From: Ferruginibacter sp.
Lineage (GTDB): Bacteria; Bacteroidota; Bacteroidia; Chitinophagales; Chitinophagaceae
DNA length: 64,000 nt
Direction: 5' to 3'
Assembly: GCA_016786725.1 (NCBI GenBank)
Contig: JAEUVU010000019.1
Span: 186,001 to 250,000 of the forward strand
The notes under the pieces are model-generated. The model did not search any database, had not been told where the DNA came from, and saw only the letters and a program-made list of their open reading frames with translations. Shown here in pieces: positions 51,979 through 60,240 of this stretch (positions within the stretch are counted from its first letter, which is position 1; each line of letters opens with the position of its first letter). Position numbers and translations under genes: made by a program.

Positions 51979-52704
51979 TTATACCTTTATTGCAGCTTGG
52001 TTAATTTGCATGGTTCCGGAATGGCTTTTTTCCTGCAGCAGGTCTGCGTGTAAAAAATCTGCCCTGCCATTTTGTATAATTGCCTGTGTAATGCTGAATG
52101 TTTTCATACCGGTTGACCGGTTTATTACAAAACCATTTTCAGTATCCCCATTGTTCCCGGCATGAAAATCATAAGTTGATTGTGCCGTTATTTTGTCTGA
52201 GGAACCAATGAACTTTTCAAATAGGTTTTTGCGTTGTGCAATTACTTCATCAGCATACAAGGTAGCTGATGACCAGATATAATTGCTGTAAATATCAAGT
52301 GCCTGTTCATGTTTTTCACTTCCATCCCATCTTAACTCATGCAATGATGCCAGCCGGTAAAGTACGATGGTAAAAGGTTCAATATCATCCAGGTCAAGTA
52401 TCCTGAAAAAAGAGAGTGGTTCTGCTGCTTCGATAATTTCCAGCAGTATCAATCCCCTGCTTTTGCGGTAAGGCGGGCTGGCGGTATGTTTTTTAAAAGC
52501 CCCGTTGAGTAAAACAGCAACCGTACCATCGTCTGCAGCAGCAAACCAGGTGCCGCCGGCCTTTGCATCTTTCGGAAAAATTATTGTTTTATTCTCTGAC
52601 TGGTAAAATGCAGGCGCAGCAGCATTTTCACGGCCTGTATGTTCGTCCCGGTTTGAAGTAATGATCACTGCTTCATTTGCCCGTACAAAACTTACTGTGC
52701 ACAT
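51979..52704 (-). CDS. NRDE family protein (TANGO2-like)
   Basis: The 241-residue protein starts M-C-T-V-S-F and has S-N-R-D-E-H near residue 17-22, giving the family its name. The N-terminal Cys2 after Met is the likely nucleophile in an Ntn-hydrolase-like fold. The eukaryotic TANGO2 homologue is linked to lipid or heme handling; the bacterial role is unclear. The start overlaps the DinB-like gene end by 13 bases. Confidence 0.83.
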   Translation of the reverse strand: MCTVSFVRANEAVIITSNRDEHTGRENAAAPAFYQSENKTIIFPKDAKAGGTWFAAADDGTVAVLLNGAFKKHTASPPYRKSRGLILLEIIEAAEPLSFFRILDLDDIEPFTIVLYRLASLHELRWDGSEKHEQALDIYSNYIWSSATLYADEVIAQRKNLFEKFIGSSDKITAQSTYDFHAGNNGDTENGFVINRSTGMKTFSITQAIIQNGRADFLHADLLQEKSHSGTMQINQAAIKV

Positions 52705-53189
52705 TCCCTGCGGTATTGTAGTGTGGATGGGGCTACTCCAAAGCCTTCGGCAATATTGATATTTTTATGAGACAGCAGGGCAACTTTTATTAATGCCTGG
52801 TGATGAATGCAATGCTCCAGGTTGTATAAAACCTCCCGGTAGTAATTGGATTCTATGCAAACTGAGTGGTCATTTGTTCCGCAAAAAATACTCAATTCCT
52901 TATCAGGCTGTTCCAGTTTATTCTGAATTTGCCTGATTTCATCTATTGCGGCAGCTATATCGTTTTCATAAAGCGGGTTGCGTTTTCGTCCATCATAATT
53001 TATTTTTCCCTCTGCATAACCTGCTAACAGGCATTGATACAATTCAATAATATGGCGTGTATGCTGGCCAATGGTGGCGTTGCTTAATGCTTCGCATGGA
53101 TTGGTATAACTGTTTTGATCCGGCAATTGCTGCAATGCATCTGCCAGGCTTGTAAGTGCTTCTGCCGATTTATTAAATACGCTTGTCAA
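52692..53189 (-). CDS. DinB-family four-helix protein
   Basis: The 165-residue protein begins at a TTG (53189) that overlaps the DoxX-like stop by four bases; the frame opens earlier inside that gene, but the TTG gives normal coupling. A metal site is suggested by T-I-G-Q-H-T-R-H-I-I-E near 40-50 and L-E-H-C-I-H-H-Q near 122-129, as in DinB proteins. Its role is a metal-dependent transferase or hydrolase, substrate unknown. The start choice could move by some codons. Confidence 0.78.
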   Translation of the reverse strand: MTSVFNKSAEALTSLADALQQLPDQNSYTNPCEALSNATIGQHTRHIIELYQCLLAGYAEGKINYDGRKRNPLYENDIAAAIDEIRQIQNKLEQPDKELSIFCGTNDHSVCIESNYYREVLYNLEHCIHHQALIKVALLSHKNINIAEGFGVAPSTLQYRRECAQ

Positions 53190-53572
53190 AACCTGAATTT
53201 TAAAAGTTGAGGTATATTTTTTCTGTAGATGATGATTAAGGCCAGGCAGCAAACAAATACAATAACTGCGTAAATGAACAAAACCGCATCTCCCCCAAAG
53301 TTAATGCCCAATTTGGTAAGATGGAAAAAAATTGCTCCGCACATCAACCCCAATCCCATTAAAGCGCCCAATAATGTTGTACGGGGCATTAAAATCAACA
53401 GCGATGCTGCCAGCTCTGCAATACCTGTGCCTATCCTGCCCCAGGGTTCCATATCAAGTGTGGTAAAAAGCTGTACTGATTGCGGATGTGCTGTAAACTT
53501 AAAATACAATGTTTGCAAAAGCAACAAAGCTGCTATGATGCGTAATGCCCATGTAAAAATTGTTTTAATCAT
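53186..53572 (-). CDS. DoxX-like membrane protein
   Basis: The 128-residue protein (ATG at 53572) has four hydrophobic segments and the DoxX-type openings L-L-L-Q-T-L-Y-F-K-F (about 15-24), G-T-G-I-A-E-L near 50 and G-A-L-M-G-L-G-L-M near 71. DoxX proteins are quinone- or redox-linked membrane proteins. It is the first gene of a five-gene packed run that continues DinB, NRDE, ATP-grasp, hydrolase. Confidence 0.83.
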   Translation of the reverse strand: MIKTIFTWALRIIAALLLLQTLYFKFTAHPQSVQLFTTLDMEPWGRIGTGIAELAASLLILMPRTTLLGALMGLGLMCGAIFFHLTKLGINFGGDAVLFIYAVIVFVCCLALIIIYRKNIPQLLKFRF

Positions 53573-53803
53573 CTTGGCGTATTTAAAATGCAATTTTACA
53601 CTTACTGAATGAATTCATTTGTCATTTGGCAGACATTCCTTATTAAAATGAAACTAAGCTGAACCGGCACAGGTAATTTACGTAGATATTTTAGCCAGGG
53701 TTTGGTTTGCAGTTAATTTATTGTAAAGTTTTTGCCCCATGTCATCCTTACGACATTATACCGTCAGCTCAATTTATACTTTTATGTGCTAAATAAACAA
53801 ATC

Positions 53804-54268
53804 ATGAAATACACATTTATTTTAATTACGCTGATGGTTTTAAGCATACCCTTAGTTGCGCAGGATGCAGGAGCACTTCGTAAAAAACATTTTAATCTTG
53901 ATAACGGGCTGGCCATAAAAGGATATGACCCCGTTGCTTACTTTACACAAAGCAAAGCCGTAAAAGGTAAAAAAGAACTGGCTGTATCTTACCTGGGCAC
54001 GCTGTATCATTTTTCATCTGAAACAAATAAAGAAATTTTTAAGGCCGCACCGTTTAAATATGAACCTGAATACGGGGGATGGTGTGCTTACGCCATGGGG
54101 CAAAGCGGCGAAAAAGTGCCCGTTGATCCAGAAACTTTTAAAGTGCTGAATGGTAAGCTATACCTTTTCTACAACAGGTATTTTACCAACACTTTAAAAG
54201 ACTGGAACAAAAACGAGGCAGCCCTTAAAAAGAAGGCAGATTTAAACTGGCCAAGCTTGTTTAAATAA
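53804..54268 (+). CDS. Secreted YHS-domain protein
   Basis: This 154-residue protein (ATG at 53804; an extra 24 codons upstream are not a signal peptide) has a clear signal (L-V-A-Q) and a YHS domain: G-Y-D-P-V-A-Y-F near 43-50, F-S-S-E-T-N-K-E-I-F near 76-85, and E-Y-G-G-W-C-A near 96-102 with the Cys. YHS domains bind metal, often copper or iron. Function unknown. Confidence 0.85.
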   Translation: MKYTFILITLMVLSIPLVAQDAGALRKKHFNLDNGLAIKGYDPVAYFTQSKAVKGKKELAVSYLGTLYHFSSETNKEIFKAAPFKYEPEYGGWCAYAMGQSGEKVPVDPETFKVLNGKLYLFYNRYFTNTLKDWNKNEAALKKKADLNWPSLFK

Positions 54269-54357
54269 AAAACTACTCCTGCCTGGTCTTTGCCTGGCGA
54301 TTTTTTTGCCAGAGCTTAACATTTAATACTGTTTTTTTGTTTTAGTTTTAATTTGAA

Positions 54358-55386
54358 ATGTTTTCTGCAAAACGATATTTGCTTATACTCCTGCTGATTT
54401 TTCCGGCGTTAAACTCATGGGCCCAAAATTTAACCGGCACCTGGGAGGGAGACCTGGGTAGCGATCAGTTTCTTCAATTGAATATTATACAAACCGGGGA
54501 CAAAATATGTGGCTATACCTATGATCGTGTAAAAACGGACAGAAAAAGTTTTTGCAAAGCTTTTTTTGAAGGCCGGTTCGACAGGCAAAGAAAAATGCTG
54601 CTGATTGATGGCAAATATTTTCTGCAGAATTCCGGAAGTCACATACTGATGAAACTCAGCTTAAACTACAAAACATCAAGAGGCGTTGAAATCCTGGAGG
54701 AAATACCAAGGCCGGGACGTATATTTTCTGATATGCTGAGAAGTTTTGGTTTTGGAGATGACGACCCTTTTCAGGCACAGGCCACTTCTCAATATGTATA
54801 TATAAAAAAAGTGGCCGATCAGCCTTACGAATTGATTGAACTGATGAAGGATTGCATTGCACGAGATAAAAAGAAGACAGATACTGTTGTAAAAAAAACT
54901 GTCCCTCCAAAAAAAGACAGTGTGCCACCGGTTGTAAAGGTTATTATTCCTGATAAACCAAAAGACAGCGTACCGCCGGTTATTACAGCCCAACCTGTTG
55001 AAAAGAAAGCAGACAGTATCGCCCTGCCTAAAGCAATTGAACAGCGGAAAAACAAAGAACAAAGCCGCATTGAAGTAGATGTAAAAACCATCAACTTAAA
55101 AGTGTATGACAATGCCATTATGGATGGCGATACTGTAAGCATATTGTATAACGGTAAAATGCTGCTTTCACATCAACTGCTTTCAGAAAAAGGTATTGAT
55201 CTGAATATCGAACTGGATGAAACACAAACCCGCCACGAGATAACTTTATTTGCCGAGAACCTGGGCAGCATACCTCCCAATACCGCACTCATAGTTATTA
55301 CCGCAGGTACCAAACGTTATGAATTATTTGCCAGCGCCAGCCTGGAAGAAAATGCCGTACTGGTGTTTGAATACAAACCTAAATAA
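54358..55386 (+). CDS. Secreted protein with a Pro-rich linker and the recurrent C-terminal domain
   Basis: The 342-residue protein has a signal peptide (to about 22), an N-terminal beta-rich domain (about 24-155; T-W-E-G-D-L-G near 27), a Lys/Pro/Asp linker with repeated K-D-S-V-P-P-V (about 175-215), and a C-terminal domain (about 235-342). That domain contains Y-D-N-A-I-M-D-G-D-T-V-S-I, A-E-N-L-G-S-I-P-P-N-T and T-A-G-T-K-R-Y-E. It matches the end of the 30698 protein along its full length. I cannot assign a function; both look like surface or periplasmic proteins. Confidence 0.75.
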   Translation: MFSAKRYLLILLLIFPALNSWAQNLTGTWEGDLGSDQFLQLNIIQTGDKICGYTYDRVKTDRKSFCKAFFEGRFDRQRKMLLIDGKYFLQNSGSHILMKLSLNYKTSRGVEILEEIPRPGRIFSDMLRSFGFGDDDPFQAQATSQYVYIKKVADQPYELIELMKDCIARDKKKTDTVVKKTVPPKKDSVPPVVKVIIPDKPKDSVPPVITAQPVEKKADSIALPKAIEQRKNKEQSRIEVDVKTINLKVYDNAIMDGDTVSILYNGKMLLSHQLLSEKGIDLNIELDETQTRHEITLFAENLGSIPPNTALIVITAGTKRYELFASASLEENAVLVFEYKPK

Positions 55387-55484
55387 TGCCGCTCCTGCTC
55401 AACATACTTTGCAGAATGCCGGTAATTGCTTTTCTTTAAGAAACAATGAGGGTTATATTTTCCGGATATTTTATGCTGCAAACA

Positions 55485-56654
55485 ATGAAAATAAAAATAC
55501 TGATACTATCGGCCCTTTTTACACTCCAGCTGCATGCACAATCTTATAAAAGAATTCATGACAAAGCAATTGTAATTGATACGCACAATGATATATTGAT
55601 GAAAGCCGCAGATATCGGTGTTGTTTTTGACCGGGATTTGGGCGGCAAAACACATAGCGACCTGAACCGGTTGAAAAAGGGAGGGCTTGATGTACAGCTG
55701 TTTTCCGTTTACTGCGATGGTGACCAGCAAAATGCATTTGCATTTGCCAACAGGGAAATGGATAGCCTGGATGCAGTGGCAGCACGCAATCCCGGTAAAA
55801 TTGTAAAAGTGTATAATTATGCCCAGCTGCTTTCAGCAGTTAAACAACATAAGATAGCAGCTATGTTTGGTGTAGAGGGCGGGCATATGATAGAAGGCGA
55901 TCTGAATAAATTAGACTCCCTGTTTAAACGTGGCGCAAGATATCTAACCCTCACTCATAACATAGCGCCTTCCTGGGCTACCAGCGCTGCCGATGAAACA
56001 ACAAAACCAAACCTGCCACACAAAGGACTAACTGATTTTGGCAAACAGGTTGTACAGCGCATGAACCAATTGGGCATGATGATAGATGTGAGCCATGCCG
56101 GCGATCAAACATTCCGCGACGTAATTAAAATAACTACAAAGCCCATCATTGCTTCTCACAGCTCTGTTTACCGCCTGGTGCCCAGCCGCCGCAATTTAAA
56201 AGATGAGCAGATACTTGCAATAGCAAAGAATGGCGGCGTGATACAGATAAATTTTAATCCCGGTTTTATTGACAGCAGCATGGGAAGAAAAGAGGCCGCT
56301 TTTATGAAAATGCATAAAACGGAATATGATTCGCTTATAAAAAGCGGTATGGCTGATTTTTATGTGCAGGATTACCTGAACAGTAAATACAAAACAGAAG
56401 CCGACAGCATTCGTCCGCCCTTATCTATGCTTATAGATCATATTGATTATGTAGTAAAATTAGCAGGTGTTAATTACGTTGGCCTGGGCTCTGATTTTGA
56501 TGGTATCAATCTTACTCCACAGCAATTAGATGATGTTACAAGCTACCCGTTAATTACAAAAGCATTAGTTGAAAGAGGATACAATAAAAAAGATGTTACA
56601 AAGATACTTGGGGGAAACCTGTTAAGGGTTTTGTATGCCAATGAAACAAAGTAA
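55485..56654 (+). CDS. Membrane dipeptidase (M19), exported
   Basis: The 389-residue protein (ATG at 55485) has a signal peptide (ending L-H-A-Q) and the renal dipeptidase pattern: I-D-T-H-N-D (His/Asp zinc ligands near 28-33), G-V-E-G-G-H (bridging Glu near 131), D-V-S-H-A-G-D (about 208-214) and A-S-H-S-S (about 230-234), then G-L-G-S-D-F-D-G. It cleaves dipeptides, including D-amino types. The next gene is a YfcC carrier; export and uptake of the products could be coupled. Confidence 0.9.
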   Translation: MKIKILILSALFTLQLHAQSYKRIHDKAIVIDTHNDILMKAADIGVVFDRDLGGKTHSDLNRLKKGGLDVQLFSVYCDGDQQNAFAFANREMDSLDAVAARNPGKIVKVYNYAQLLSAVKQHKIAAMFGVEGGHMIEGDLNKLDSLFKRGARYLTLTHNIAPSWATSAADETTKPNLPHKGLTDFGKQVVQRMNQLGMMIDVSHAGDQTFRDVIKITTKPIIASHSSVYRLVPSRRNLKDEQILAIAKNGGVIQINFNPGFIDSSMGRKEAAFMKMHKTEYDSLIKSGMADFYVQDYLNSKYKTEADSIRPPLSMLIDHIDYVVKLAGVNYVGLGSDFDGINLTPQQLDDVTSYPLITKALVERGYNKKDVTKILGGNLLRVLYANETK

Positions 56655-56687
56655 TAAATTCGTTTTTAGAAATATTTAAACTTGCGC

Positions 56688-58187
56688 ATGGCAATTAAAA
56701 GATCTTTCCCCGGGCCTATCCCAATTTTAATGATTGTGATTATACTGGCAGCCGCAGCCACCTGGCTTTTACCGGCCGGGCAGTACAATAAACTTTCGGT
56801 ATCCGGCAAAACATTCAGCATGGTTACTGATAGTAATGAAATAGCATTACCGCTTACTCAAAAAACTTTGGACAGCCTCGGCATAAAAATAAAAGTTGAA
56901 AAGTTCATCAATGAAGAAATACGCAAACCTGTATCGGTTCCAAACACATTTGCCAGCCAAAAAAGAAACCCACAGGGCTTTATAGCCATTTTACAGGCGC
57001 CCATAAAGGGAATTGTTGATAGCATTGATATCATCTTGTTTTGTTTGATCATTGGCGGCTTCATGTTTGTATTTAATGAAACCGGTGCCATGACAAAAGG
57101 TATTAGCTGGCTTGCTCATACCATGAAGGGCCGTGAGCATTGGCTCATCGTTGTACTCACAACCATTTTCTCTTTCTTTGCTGCATCTTATGGTATGGCC
57201 GAAGAAGCTTTGGTGTTTTACCCAATACTGGTACCGCTTTTCCTGGCGGCGGGTTACGATCTGCTGGTTCCGCTGGCGGTCATTTTTGGTGGTACAGCGC
57301 TTGGTTGCCTGCCGGCTTTCTCCAATCCGTTTTCTGTTATTATTGCATCCAATGCTGCAGGTATCAACTGGATGGATGGATTAACACAAAGGCTGATACT
57401 TTGGGTGATTGTAACAGGTATTTTGATCTGGTATATTTTAAGATATGCAGCCAAAGTAAAAAAAGATCCAACCGCTTCATTGGTTTATAAAATTGATGGT
57501 GAAGTAAAACCATTGTACGAAGTAAATATTGGCAATGAAGAAACCAGGCCTTCGCTAAGCTTACAAACAAAACTGTTGCTGTTTATTTACATCGCCACTT
57601 TTTTAACCATGATAGGCGGCGTGGTATTTTTAGATTGGTGGACAACAGAAATGTCGGCGCTGTTTCTTGGCTCTTCTATATTACTTGCATTGATAACAAG
57701 GCTGAATGAAAAAATGTTCATCCGTGAGTTTATCAAAGGGGCTGAGAGTTTATTGTCAGTTGCTTTTATCATTGGCGTTGCAAGAGGTGTTACGATTGTC
57801 TTGAACGAAGGTCATATAAGCGATTCCATATTGTATTACACTGCTAATATGGTGCAGGGTGTGCAACCGGCATTATTCATCCTGATGCTGTTGGTTTTTT
57901 ACATCATCTTTTCAATTTTCATACAATCATCTTCCGGTATGGCAGTGCTTACCATGCCAATCATCGGAGCACTTGCAATTCTGGTAAATGTGCCGGGCAG
58001 GGAAATTGTGAATGCTTATATGTATGGCATTTGCCTCATGTCGTTCATTGCACCAACAGGCATGATACTGCCATCGCTGGCTATGGTGAATGTAAGTTTT
58101 AAAGTTTGGCTAAAGTTTATTATGCCGCTGCTGATATTGCTCACCATCATTTCGATGGTGGCATTGGTCATTGGAATTTATCTATAA
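56688..58187 (+). CDS. YfcC-family carrier (possible amino acid/peptide uptake)
   Basis: The 499-residue membrane protein (ATG at 56688) has G-P-I-P-I-L-M-I-V near the start, then twelve or more segments with G-G-F-M-F-V-F-N-E-T-G-A-M (about 120), Y-G-M-A-E-E-A near 165, and S-S-S-G-M-A-V-L-T-M-P near 416. These fit the YfcC/DUF-type transporter group related to arginine/ornithine or C4-dicarboxylate carriers. Substrate is not certain. It follows the dipeptidase by 33 nt on the same strand and probably imports its products. Confidence 0.82.
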   Translation: MAIKRSFPGPIPILMIVIILAAAATWLLPAGQYNKLSVSGKTFSMVTDSNEIALPLTQKTLDSLGIKIKVEKFINEEIRKPVSVPNTFASQKRNPQGFIAILQAPIKGIVDSIDIILFCLIIGGFMFVFNETGAMTKGISWLAHTMKGREHWLIVVLTTIFSFFAASYGMAEEALVFYPILVPLFLAAGYDLLVPLAVIFGGTALGCLPAFSNPFSVIIASNAAGINWMDGLTQRLILWVIVTGILIWYILRYAAKVKKDPTASLVYKIDGEVKPLYEVNIGNEETRPSLSLQTKLLLFIYIATFLTMIGGVVFLDWWTTEMSALFLGSSILLALITRLNEKMFIREFIKGAESLLSVAFIIGVARGVTIVLNEGHISDSILYYTANMVQGVQPALFILMLLVFYIIFSIFIQSSSGMAVLTMPIIGALAILVNVPGREIVNAYMYGICLMSFIAPTGMILPSLAMVNVSFKVWLKFIMPLLILLTIISMVALVIGIYL

Positions 58188-58228
58188 CCGCTGACGGCGG
58201 TTACAAACCCTGCCTACCGGCAGGCAGG
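58185..58228. repeat. Two adjacent GC-rich hairpins after the YfcC gene
   Basis: TAACCGC-TGACG-GCGGTTA (58185-58203) includes the stop codon of the gene. Close by, CCTGCC-TACC-GGCAGG plus CAGG (58209-58228) forms a second palindrome of a kind often dispersed in Bacteroidota genomes. No T run follows, so these look like repeats more than a terminator. Confidence 0.55.
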
Positions 58229-58253
58229 CCCGTAAGTGGTTAAAAAAGAAAAC

Positions 58254-58949
58254 CTAATTCCTCGTAATACCTGCCTGCTTTACTTTAATAGCATCAATGG
58301 CTTTAGCCAGTTCTTCAATCTTTCTTGCAGCCTGGTCATTTTCCATCTGCATAGAGATATTTTTTGCCTGCAGGCCGCTGGCTACTTCTTTAGATTCCTT
58401 GCGGGCTTTCTTGGTATTCTTTTTAATGCTCTTGTTGTTCTCCTTGATATCTTTTTCCAGGCCTTTTATTTCGCTGGTCATTCTTGATGCTTCTGAATAA
58501 TAATAATCAGTTAAAAATTCAACGCTGAAATCGTTGAGTATTTTTTTCATGGCTGTAAATTCTGCTGCATAATTTTCAGGGCCTATAAAAAAATCGTAAC
58601 CAAAGCTCATAAAATAACTCAGTTCTGATCGGTCGCCCGGTGCATCCACCACGCTGGCATACATATTCATCCTCTTTTCTGAAACGGGTACTAATGTAAC
58701 ATCTGTTGCAGTAATCACTTCTTTGTTGGTTAAAAAACCAATACCCTTCACTTTCACATCATAGGTCTTTTTAAAATAATCGTCCCATGCCTTTTTCACC
58801 GTTTTAGGCGATGCATCATATTTAACCCTTAAACAGGGGCGTTGCTGGTTCTCGAAAGTTATTGCAGCGGTATCAATTTTATAGGTTTGTGCAGTAAGCT
58901 GTGTGCAAAAGCAAATGGCAAACGCCATTACCAGGAAATGTTTTCTCAT
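58254..58949 (-). CDS. Secreted protein with a C-terminal coiled coil, unknown function
   Basis: The protein has about 231 residues from the ATG at 58949 (58955 is equally possible), with a signal peptide (ending L-T-A-Q) and a beta-rich N-terminal half. The C-terminal half is a Lys/Glu coiled coil (I-K-G-L-E-K-D-I-K-E-N-N-K-S-I). No family is recognised. The promoter at 58977-59007 fits closely and excludes the longer frame. Confidence 0.75.
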   Translation of the reverse strand: MRKHFLVMAFAICFCTQLTAQTYKIDTAAITFENQQRPCLRVKYDASPKTVKKAWDDYFKKTYDVKVKGIGFLTNKEVITATDVTLVPVSEKRMNMYASVVDAPGDRSELSYFMSFGYDFFIGPENYAAEFTAMKKILNDFSVEFLTDYYYSEASRMTSEIKGLEKDIKENNKSIKKNTKKARKESKEVASGLQAKNISMQMENDQAARKIEELAKAIDAIKVKQAGITRN

Positions 58950-58976
58950 GAGCATTGATTTGATTTTAGTTGATTG

Positions 58977-59007
58977 CAAAACTAAATGAAATTGATTGTA
59001 CCGCAAA
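58977..59007 (-). promoter_or_regulatory. Promoter (TTTG-N19-TAGTTTTG) before the coiled-coil protein
   Basis: On the minus strand TTTG (59004-59007), 19 nt, then TAGTTTTG (58977-58984): a full consensus match, with the same -7 octamer and spacing as the metalloregulator promoter. Confidence 0.75.
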
Positions 59008-59107
59008 TAACAGGTAGCTGATACTCATCAGCCTGTATTATTTTATAAAACAACAGAAGTATTTATAAAGAAAAAAAATCTGAAAGAGCGTAAATACCTG
59101 CGCAAAT

Positions 59108-59947
59108 TTATTTTGCCAGATCTTCTTCCATAGCCTGTACACTATCAAGCAGGTTTTTATTTCCCTCCAGCCACTTTTTAGTTGCAGGCAACCATAACTT
59201 AAAATTTGCTTTATCTTTTTTCTTGTAATAAGCGCCCAAAAGATTAAAACAGTTCTCACCATTATATGACCTGTCAATACATACTTCTATGGCTTTTTCG
59301 CAACTTTCAGCAGCTTTATGTAGTTGCCCGGAATTGATGTAGGCATAGATCAGTTCTTTGTAAGAATAAGCGTCAGCCGGTTTGGTTTTTAACGCTTCTT
59401 TTAATACCGGTATGGCCTTGTCATATTGTTCCAGGCAGTTGTAAGAGAAGGCAATTTCAGTTAACAGTCCATCTAATTGAGGTTTTATATTTTTCGCTCT
59501 TTCGAGAAAGGTTAAGGCTTTGGTGCATTCGTTCCAGCCATTGTACATGTAGCCCCAGCGAAAAAGCCTTTCGGCAGATGCGGTATCTGTTTTGTAAGAC
59601 TTAAGCCATTCAGGTACCGCTTGTATTTTCAGCTCTTCAAACTTATTTTCCGGAATAAAAGCCACTAAAATATTATTAGGCTGAAGCCGCACTTTAAAAC
59701 CCACACTGTCCATCTTTTTTGGAACAAAAGTGCCGTTTGGTGAAATGGTAAAACTGCCTTCGTAATTTAATGTAAGGCCCGCCTGTGGATCAATATAAAT
59801 AAAGCCATACATCAAACTGTTGCTGCTGTCTTTTTCAAAAGCAACCCATCTGTCTTCGCTTTCAACGTATCGCTTATTAAATATCAGAAAATCCTGTGCC
59901 TGGGCTGTTGTTGTAAAAAACATAAGCAGGATAAAAAGTTTTTTCAT
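59108..59947 (-). CDS. Secreted TPR-repeat protein
   Basis: The protein has 279 residues from the ATG at 59947; the frame goes further upstream only by crossing the tRNA. A signal peptide (ending A-Q-A-Q) is followed by a short beta part and TPR-like helices (about 125-245: G-Y-M-Y-N-G-W-N-E-C-T-K-A-L-T-F-L-E-R-A, then Y-D-K-A-I-P-V-L-K-E-A-L). TPR units mediate protein contacts. A TATCTTG box lies 17 nt upstream (59965-59974). Confidence 0.8.
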   Translation of the reverse strand: MKKLFILLMFFTTTAQAQDFLIFNKRYVESEDRWVAFEKDSSNSLMYGFIYIDPQAGLTLNYEGSFTISPNGTFVPKKMDSVGFKVRLQPNNILVAFIPENKFEELKIQAVPEWLKSYKTDTASAERLFRWGYMYNGWNECTKALTFLERAKNIKPQLDGLLTEIAFSYNCLEQYDKAIPVLKEALKTKPADAYSYKELIYAYINSGQLHKAAESCEKAIEVCIDRSYNGENCFNLLGAYYKKKDKANFKLWLPATKKWLEGNKNLLDSVQAMEEDLAK

Positions 59948-60003
59948 AATCGTAAGAATAAGTGCAAGATAAAAGTAAGTACTTTCTGCCGGGTAGTTCC
60001 TGA

Positions 60004-60037
60004 AAACAAAAAGCCTTCGGGAAATTTCCGAAGGCTT
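60004..60037 (-). terminator. Rho-independent terminator of tRNA-Leu
   Basis: On the minus strand AAGCCTTCGG and CCGAAGGCTT form a 10-bp stem, followed by T-rich sequence. Its arm shares one base with the CCA end, so it lies directly after the tRNA. Confidence 0.88.
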
Positions 60038-60123
60038 GGTGCCCAGGACTGGATTCGAACCAGCACATCCTTGCGAACGCTGCGACCTGAACACAGTGCG
60101 TCTACCAATTTCGCCACCTGGGC
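60037..60123 (-). tRNA. tRNA-Leu (CAG)
   Basis: The 87-nt gene folds as a class II tRNA: acceptor GCCCAGG / CCTGGGC, anticodon stem CTGTG / CGCAG with loop TTCAGGT (anticodon CAG, reading CUG), T arm CTGG-TTCGAAT-CCAG, discriminator A and an encoded CCA. A long variable arm (CGTTCGCAAGGATGTG) confirms leucine. Confidence 0.95.
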
Positions 60124-60185
60124 AGGGGCAGTTAAAAGTTGAAGGTTAATAGTTGATAGTTTAACCTTTAACTAATAACGGGTTG

Positions 60186-60218
60186 CAAATATAATTGAAG
60201 TATGCAACTTTAGACAAT
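60186..60218 (-). promoter_or_regulatory. Promoter of tRNA-Leu
   Basis: On the minus strand ATTG (60215-60218), 21 nt, then TATATTTG (60186-60193). The -7 is exact and the -33 has one mismatch. It lies about 62 nt upstream of the mature 5' end. Confidence 0.65.
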
Positions 60219-60240
60219 TAACTATAAATTTTTACCCAAA

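Noticed and set aside
59948..60094. Longer TPR protein running through tRNA-Leu
   Set aside because: The tRNA, its terminator and a signal peptide beginning at 59947 all show the start is later.
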